Assembly (NCBI GenBank): GCA_963757135.1
Contig: CAVWQE010000003.1
Coordinates: forward strand, 1 to 64,000
Direction: 5' to 3'
DNA from: Gp1-AA145 sp963757135
Lineage (GTDB): Bacteria; Acidobacteriota; Terriglobia; Terriglobales; Acidobacteriaceae
Length of the DNA stretch: 64,000 nucleotides
Shown here: one piece after another, positions 59,844 through 64,000 of the stretch
How positions within the stretch are numbered: the first letter of the stretch is position 1
Layout of the letters: every line of letters begins with the position of its first letter
The notes under the pieces: generated by a model
The model's input: only the letters and a program-made list of their open reading frames with translations
The model's database searches: none
Told to the model about the DNA's origin: nothing
Made by a program: the position numbers and the translations under genes

Positions 59844-62800
59844 ATGCAATTTCCTCTTCGTTTTCCGGCGGTCCTATCTGCGGTTGTTCTGCTGACCATC
59901 TCTGCTCTTACAACCAGCGCGCAAATTTCTAGCTCTTCGTCTGCAAATGATTCAAGCGGCACGCAGCCTCCCGTCGATGATCAATCTTTGTCCGCGGTAA
60001 CGGTTCATGGGCCCTTGCGCTCATTTTTGCGGATGGCCGGCATCAGCCAGCAAGCATCTCTCGCCGAAGCGATGCCCCTTTTCGCGAGAAATGTTTACGT
60101 GCAGGGCTACGTGGGGTGGAGAGACCGGTCCACGCCGACGGAGTTCCTGATCCTTCTTGGCAGGTACGTGAACCAGTCGAAAGAATTGTCGGAGCTCGCA
60201 GGGCCTTCCGGAACTATTCATCTCGCCAGATGCGAAGACGCTGCGCCGCTGCTGCGTATTCTCGGTTATCGCATGCGGCAGCAATGTGGTGACAAAGACA
60301 CCTCGGTGGTTACTGCCGACCCGGAACGCGCGTTCTTGACCATGGACTCAGGTTTTCCTCTTCCTGCTCTGGAAGACTCCTTCCGGCATGGCCGTGAATT
60401 TGAATATCACTTTCCAGAAACTCGTGTCCCGATTCTTTTTACCGAAAAGGAATGGAAAAACGCCATCCACGTCAACAAACGCGAACCACAGCGTGATCTG
60501 ATCGAACTTTTCCTGCGACACCCGGCAGTTGCGCGGCTTTATTGGGCGCTTTCGCGCATGGACGCGGAAACACGGAATGTCTTGCGACAGAAAGTAAGCT
60601 TGGAGCGCCTGGTGCAGTATTCGCCCGAGCTCGACTACTACGGCACTCAAATTGTGATTCGCTCAGGAGTTGTCCAGGTCCCCGGCGGTCCTGCGGCGGA
60701 GCACGGCTGGAGCGAACTTGTAGGCGCAAGTCCGCGCGAAGCAGGCGAATTCGTGGTCAGGCTTCTGGCTAAAGATAAGGGTTGGCTGGCTACGTATTTC
60801 GATTGCATGGAAAGAGTCGGACTCGATCAACAACAGCATTTCGCCGAGGCGGATCGACTCAAGATGTACTACGCCGCCTTTCGTGGCCAGCACGTAGCGG
60901 CCGAAGCCGCCCGCCCGGCATTTCGCCTGGCGCCTGGACTCCTTCTTTTGCTCACGCGTTTGCAATGGGAATCCAACGGCCAGCCGGTCATTCCTGGCGG
61001 CGTCGATGTGTGGAAGGACATTTTCAGGCAAAAATCCGAGCACTCGTTGGTGCGCGACTTAGGCAAAAACTCTGGAAGTTGGAGCCGTCCCAATCAGGTG
61101 CTGGAAGCGATGTTTGCGCTCTCGCGGCTGGAAACAGATTCCAGCCCGCTTCAGATGTACTTTCTCTTTAACGAAATGGACAGCAAGCGCTCAGCCGGCC
61201 ATCGCGTGCGGCCTGAAACCCTCCGCTTAATGGCGAGGCATTTTGACGAGTACAGAGACCAGTTCGAGGTCTTCTCAGAGTTCCCGGAACTGGATGACAC
61301 ATCGATTGCGAAATTTGTCGAAATGGCTTCTGCCCTGGACAGAATTTCCAGCCATACCCTTCGTGGGAATGCGCTCGGCATCTTTCAGGCGAATATCGGG
61401 ATGTGGCAGATTCTGGCGCGACAGCGCGAGATCCCCGTGGCCAGGCTGAATCAGTCGTGGCAGGACGCACTCACTGGCTTCGACAAGATCAGCAGCCCTG
61501 CCCAGTTGGTTGGCACAGGCTGCACCTCGCTCCGGGCGGTATTCCGCGCAGTGACTGGAAAAGAGAACGTCAGCCAGGACGAGGTGATCGAGTTGCTTGC
61601 CGGCCCGCGTCAAAGCGATCGTGACAGCCAGCGAGTACACGCGGAAATGGCCAAGGGTATTCGTGCAGTAATGGACGGGCAGCGTCTGGTTTCCTTGGAC
61701 ACTCTGCTGGCGTTGGCAGATGGCCTGTCAGACAAGTCTAAGACCGTCGAAAAGAGTTCATTACTGCCGATGATGGCGGAACTGCGGGAATTCCAGATGC
61801 CGAGGCCGATCTTTTCATCTTCGGAGCGGTCGGAGTGGGCAGCCGGAATTTACAACAATCGCCACACCGAGACGCAAATGCAGACGGATGTGGCTAAACA
61901 GTTAAAGGGAACGCCGAGTCCCGGTCAGATCGAAGAGGCACGCGGTCAATTGGCTCCCTTCCTTCGCGATACGCTTGTGGGACTCAACTACGCGTATTAC
62001 GAGCCGCCGGGTGCGCAACTGCTGCGCGTAGATCCACTGTTCGTGCGGTCCCATGATTTTGCGGGAGAAACGGTAGAAGGCGTGGAGGGACTGTGGCGCG
62101 CTCCGCAATTATTTGGGGCTGGAATTGCAGCGGGCGGCGGCGCTCATCTGGTGGGCTCGCTGGCTGATCTTCCGTATGCCCTCTCGGAAGCCGAGCAAGA
62201 CTTCATCGTGCCGGAAAACGTGCAGGCGCTCATCTGGAGGGAAACCGTACCCGGGCTGCTCACCAGCGCAATTTTGCCGCGATGGTGGAACGTGAGCAGG
62301 AACGAACTTCACGCCATCACGCTATATCAGCAGTCGGGAGAGGAACTGTTATCGGCGTCGGGGTCGGACGAGGCGCTACGTCGCAAGGTGGTGAGCATCT
62401 TGTCCCAAAGGATGCCTGCACGGCAAGCCTCGTGGCTGGAACAGGAATTGGCCAGCGGAAATGCCGAGGGCACCCTTTCACAAGTGACTCCCGCCGATGT
62501 TTTCTATTTGAGTGTGCAATTCCGGCAGCGTTATCCCGACGACAAAAATTCCTGGGGACCGGCCGGCAAGGAACTCGCACATTTGATCCAGGAGGATCCA
62601 ACCGAGGTGAATTGGGCGCGACTATCGCGCGATTTTGGCGTGCCACATCCTATTCTGGCGCAAACGGATGCTCCCGAACTCATCAGCCTGAAGCCGTTTC
62701 CGGCATTCGCGGGATACTCCAGCCGTTTGATGGCCGAAAGCTGGGATTCTAATAATCTGTACTGGGCGCGACTGGTGGACGAAATGGGGCTTCCGCCCGC

Positions 62801-62984
62801 GACCCTGAATCGAATAGTGCCGGAACTGACGCGCCAGATGGTAGGAAAGATCTTCGCTACGGACTTCGAAGACTGGCCGGCCTTGCTGCGCGCGATGCGA
62901 GAAACCGGAAAAGAATTTCGTGAAGGCAAAATTCCCACTGGCCCAGCTACCGAGGCTGCCGCCGGAGGAGCGCTGAACAATTAA
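59844..62984 (+). CDS. large secreted hypothetical protein
   Basis: A 1046-residue exported protein: signal peptide FPAVLSAVVLLTISALTTSAQ, then a soluble, mostly helical chain with no domain I recognise. Recurrent features are ARxx(Y/W) segments such as HPAVARLYWALSRMDAETRNVLRQ and long Ser/Gly loops. A GAGGGA upstream supports ATG 59844. It is followed 49 bases later by the VWFA-type gene on the same strand, so they probably form a secreted or surface-acting pair; similar proteins are common in acidobacteria by impression only. Confidence 0.75.
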   Translation: MQFPLRFPAVLSAVVLLTISALTTSAQISSSSSANDSSGTQPPVDDQSLSAVTVHGPLRSFLRMAGISQQASLAEAMPLFARNVYVQGYVGWRDRSTPTEFLILLGRYVNQSKELSELAGPSGTIHLARCEDAAPLLRILGYRMRQQCGDKDTSVVTADPERAFLTMDSGFPLPALEDSFRHGREFEYHFPETRVPILFTEKEWKNAIHVNKREPQRDLIELFLRHPAVARLYWALSRMDAETRNVLRQKVSLERLVQYSPELDYYGTQIVIRSGVVQVPGGPAAEHGWSELVGASPREAGEFVVRLLAKDKGWLATYFDCMERVGLDQQQHFAEADRLKMYYAAFRGQHVAAEAARPAFRLAPGLLLLLTRLQWESNGQPVIPGGVDVWKDIFRQKSEHSLVRDLGKNSGSWSRPNQVLEAMFALSRLETDSSPLQMYFLFNEMDSKRSAGHRVRPETLRLMARHFDEYRDQFEVFSEFPELDDTSIAKFVEMASALDRISSHTLRGNALGIFQANIGMWQILARQREIPVARLNQSWQDALTGFDKISSPAQLVGTGCTSLRAVFRAVTGKENVSQDEVIELLAGPRQSDRDSQRVHAEMAKGIRAVMDGQRLVSLDTLLALADGLSDKSKTVEKSSLLPMMAELREFQMPRPIFSSSERSEWAAGIYNNRHTETQMQTDVAKQLKGTPSPGQIEEARGQLAPFLRDTLVGLNYAYYEPPGAQLLRVDPLFVRSHDFAGETVEGVEGLWRAPQLFGAGIAAGGGAHLVGSLADLPYALSEAEQDFIVPENVQALIWRETVPGLLTSAILPRWWNVSRNELHAITLYQQSGEELLSASGSDEALRRKVVSILSQRMPARQASWLEQELASGNAEGTLSQVTPADVFYLSVQFRQRYPDDKNSWGPAGKELAHLIQEDPTEVNWARLSRDFGVPHPILAQTDAPELISLKPFPAFAGYSSRLMAESWDSNNLYWARLVDEMGLPPATLNRIVPELTRQMVGKIFATDFEDWPALLRAMRETGKEFREGKIPTGPATEAAAGGALNN

Positions 62985-63033
62985 CGAGCCGCCAATCGGG
63001 GCGACGCGAGGGGCAAAACGACAGGACGGGTCT

Positions 63034-64000
63034 ATGAAGAAGCAGCTTGCAGGCGCGCTTTTATCAGGTTTCATTGTAGTTCTGGGATCCAGTTTCGGTT
63101 CATCACAGGAGAACCATTCCGACATACGTGTGGTCGTAAACATGGTCCAGTTGAACGTGGCGGTTACCGACAATAAAGGCAGATACATCACCAGTCTCCA
63201 CCCTTCGGACTTCACCATCACGGAAGATGGAATCACGGAGAAACTGGCAACGTTCGGGCAGGGTGACGAGCCCACGCGTCGGGTCGTCGAAGATCCTCCG
63301 AACAGCAATCATTTCGTGATCCAGGATTCTGCCGTTCAGACGCAAGAGGCACGCACCGGAAATCTGGGCGAATTGACTTCGCTGGTCGCAGGATCGAACG
63401 TTTTTATTCTTTTTGACACCAGCAATTACATGTACCGCGGGTTCGTATTTGCGCAGGATGCGATCGCCGATTTCGTACGCTCGCTCGAAGGCGCCGACAA
63501 GGTTGCTTTCTATTCTTATAGCCGCGACCTTTCGCGCTCCGCGACCTTAACTGCCGACCGTTCCCGCATTCTCCAGGGAGTTCGTTCTTCCGTGGCCGGC
63601 GATGACGCTGCTCTTTACAACTGCCTTTTGCTGACGGTTAAAGATGCCGCGCAGTACCAGGGACGAAAAGTGATTGTGGTCTTTTCCAACGGACCGGACA
63701 ATGCCAGTGTCGTTCCCCCGGAAGATGTAGCCGAACTGGCGCAATCGACCGGAACCGTGATCTATATGATCAGCACTCGCCAGGCACAACTGGAACCGGT
63801 TTCCACCGCCGTATTCGAACGTATGACGGCGGCTACCGGCGGCAAGGCCTATTTTGCCAAGAACTGGTTGGAGGAGAAGCAGGCATTCGCTTCAATTCGT
63901 GACGACCTGGCACACCTGTATTCACTCAGCTACTATCCGAAAGCTAATTCAAATAGCGGCTGGCGCGTAATTTCGGTAAAACTCTCGGGCGAAAATCAAA
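63034..64000 (+). CDS. VWFA-related secreted protein, 3' end outside window
   Basis: The frame is open from ATG 63034 to the window edge (at least 322 residues). A signal peptide (LAGALLSGFIVVLGSSFGSSQ) is followed by the acidobacterial VWFA-related pattern: VVVNMVQLNVAVTDNKGRYITSLHPSDFTITEDG, then SNVFILFDTSNYMYRGFVFAQDAIADFVRSL, where the MIDAS DxSxS reads DTSNY, and ATLTADRSRIL with AALYNCLLLTVKDAAQYQGRKVIVVFSNG. TIGR03436-type proteins are secreted in acidobacteria and lack a known function. The missing second Ser of MIDAS suggests weak or no metal binding. Confidence 0.85.
   Translation, partial: MKKQLAGALLSGFIVVLGSSFGSSQENHSDIRVVVNMVQLNVAVTDNKGRYITSLHPSDFTITEDGITEKLATFGQGDEPTRRVVEDPPNSNHFVIQDSAVQTQEARTGNLGELTSLVAGSNVFILFDTSNYMYRGFVFAQDAIADFVRSLEGADKVAFYSYSRDLSRSATLTADRSRILQGVRSSVAGDDAALYNCLLLTVKDAAQYQGRKVIVVFSNGPDNASVVPPEDVAELAQSTGTVIYMISTRQAQLEPVSTAVFERMTAATGGKAYFAKNWLEEKQAFASIRDDLAHLYSLSYYPKANSNSGWRVISVKLSGENQ

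Overview
The window looks like a chromosomal stretch of an Acidobacteriota genome (Terriglobia-like), probably from an environmental assembly. The main pointers are a VWFA-related secreted protein of the type first described in acidobacteria at the right edge, a hopanoid HpnJ-type radical SAM enzyme, a coproheme decarboxylase, an orphan cytochrome oxidase subunit III with a small cytochrome c, many secreted proteins of unknown function, and abundant palindromic repeats with RAYT transposases. Base composition is moderately GC-rich throughout. Genes lie in short runs on both strands, so this is ordinary genome with scattered accessory material rather than one large island.

Layout. 1-4.3 kb: the 3' part of a frameshifted caspase-like gene, a frameshifted Tat-exported protein, a small Zn-ribbon ORF, a TM/coiled-coil ORF, then tRNA-Asp(GTC) with a truncated tyrosine integrase at its 3' end (scar of an integrated element). 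4.5-12.8 kb: lipoprotein; an ArsR-VOC-SRPBCC operon with a leaderless-looking promoter/operator; a complete RAYT/REP element with defined ends; a frameshifted VOC gene; a toxin-first VapC/Phd pair; DUF1801; an H1-like Lys-rich protein; an overlapping methyltransferase and radical SAM/SPASM pair; a small derivative of the RAYT element; and an AAC(6')-like acetyltransferase. 13-20 kb: small secreted and membrane proteins, a ParE-type system whose toxin carries an internal deletion, a glycosyltransferase run (GT2, small TM protein, DUF2064, GT87) broken by a decayed RAYT of a second REP family, tandem palindromic repeats and DoxX. 20-28.7 kb, minus strand: MsrA, POTRA-only protein, SprT-like protease, two secreted coiled-coil proteins, TPR protein and UvrA.

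28.8-44.4 kb: secreted protein, cytochrome P460, frameshifted LytS/LytTR two-component pair, sulfotransferase, oxidase subunit III plus cytochrome c, hotdog thioesterase, MFS transporter, PdxS, HpnJ with two half-size EamA transporters, HEAT protein, and an Nramp-like transporter beside a free-standing MgtE-N/CBS protein. 44.5-64 kb: HemQ, MobA-like and HAD enzymes, DUF1059, Cmk, serine hydrolase, AlkZ-like protein, MutL, Lhr helicase, M23 peptidase, GlgC, a large secreted protein and the VWFA protein.

Three themes stand out. (1) Two REP/RAYT families, one with a complete element of about 0.9 kb bounded by 11-bp inverted repeats and a non-autonomous derivative of about 0.18 kb. (2) Palindromic repeats lying in frame inside uvrA (two), a GT87 gene and lhr, and forming the C-terminus of the RAYT itself. 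(3) A probable Mg2+ module made of an Nramp with an altered metal site and an MgtE-like sensor. Five otherwise well-conserved genes carry single-base frameshifts, which may be sequence errors rather than biology.
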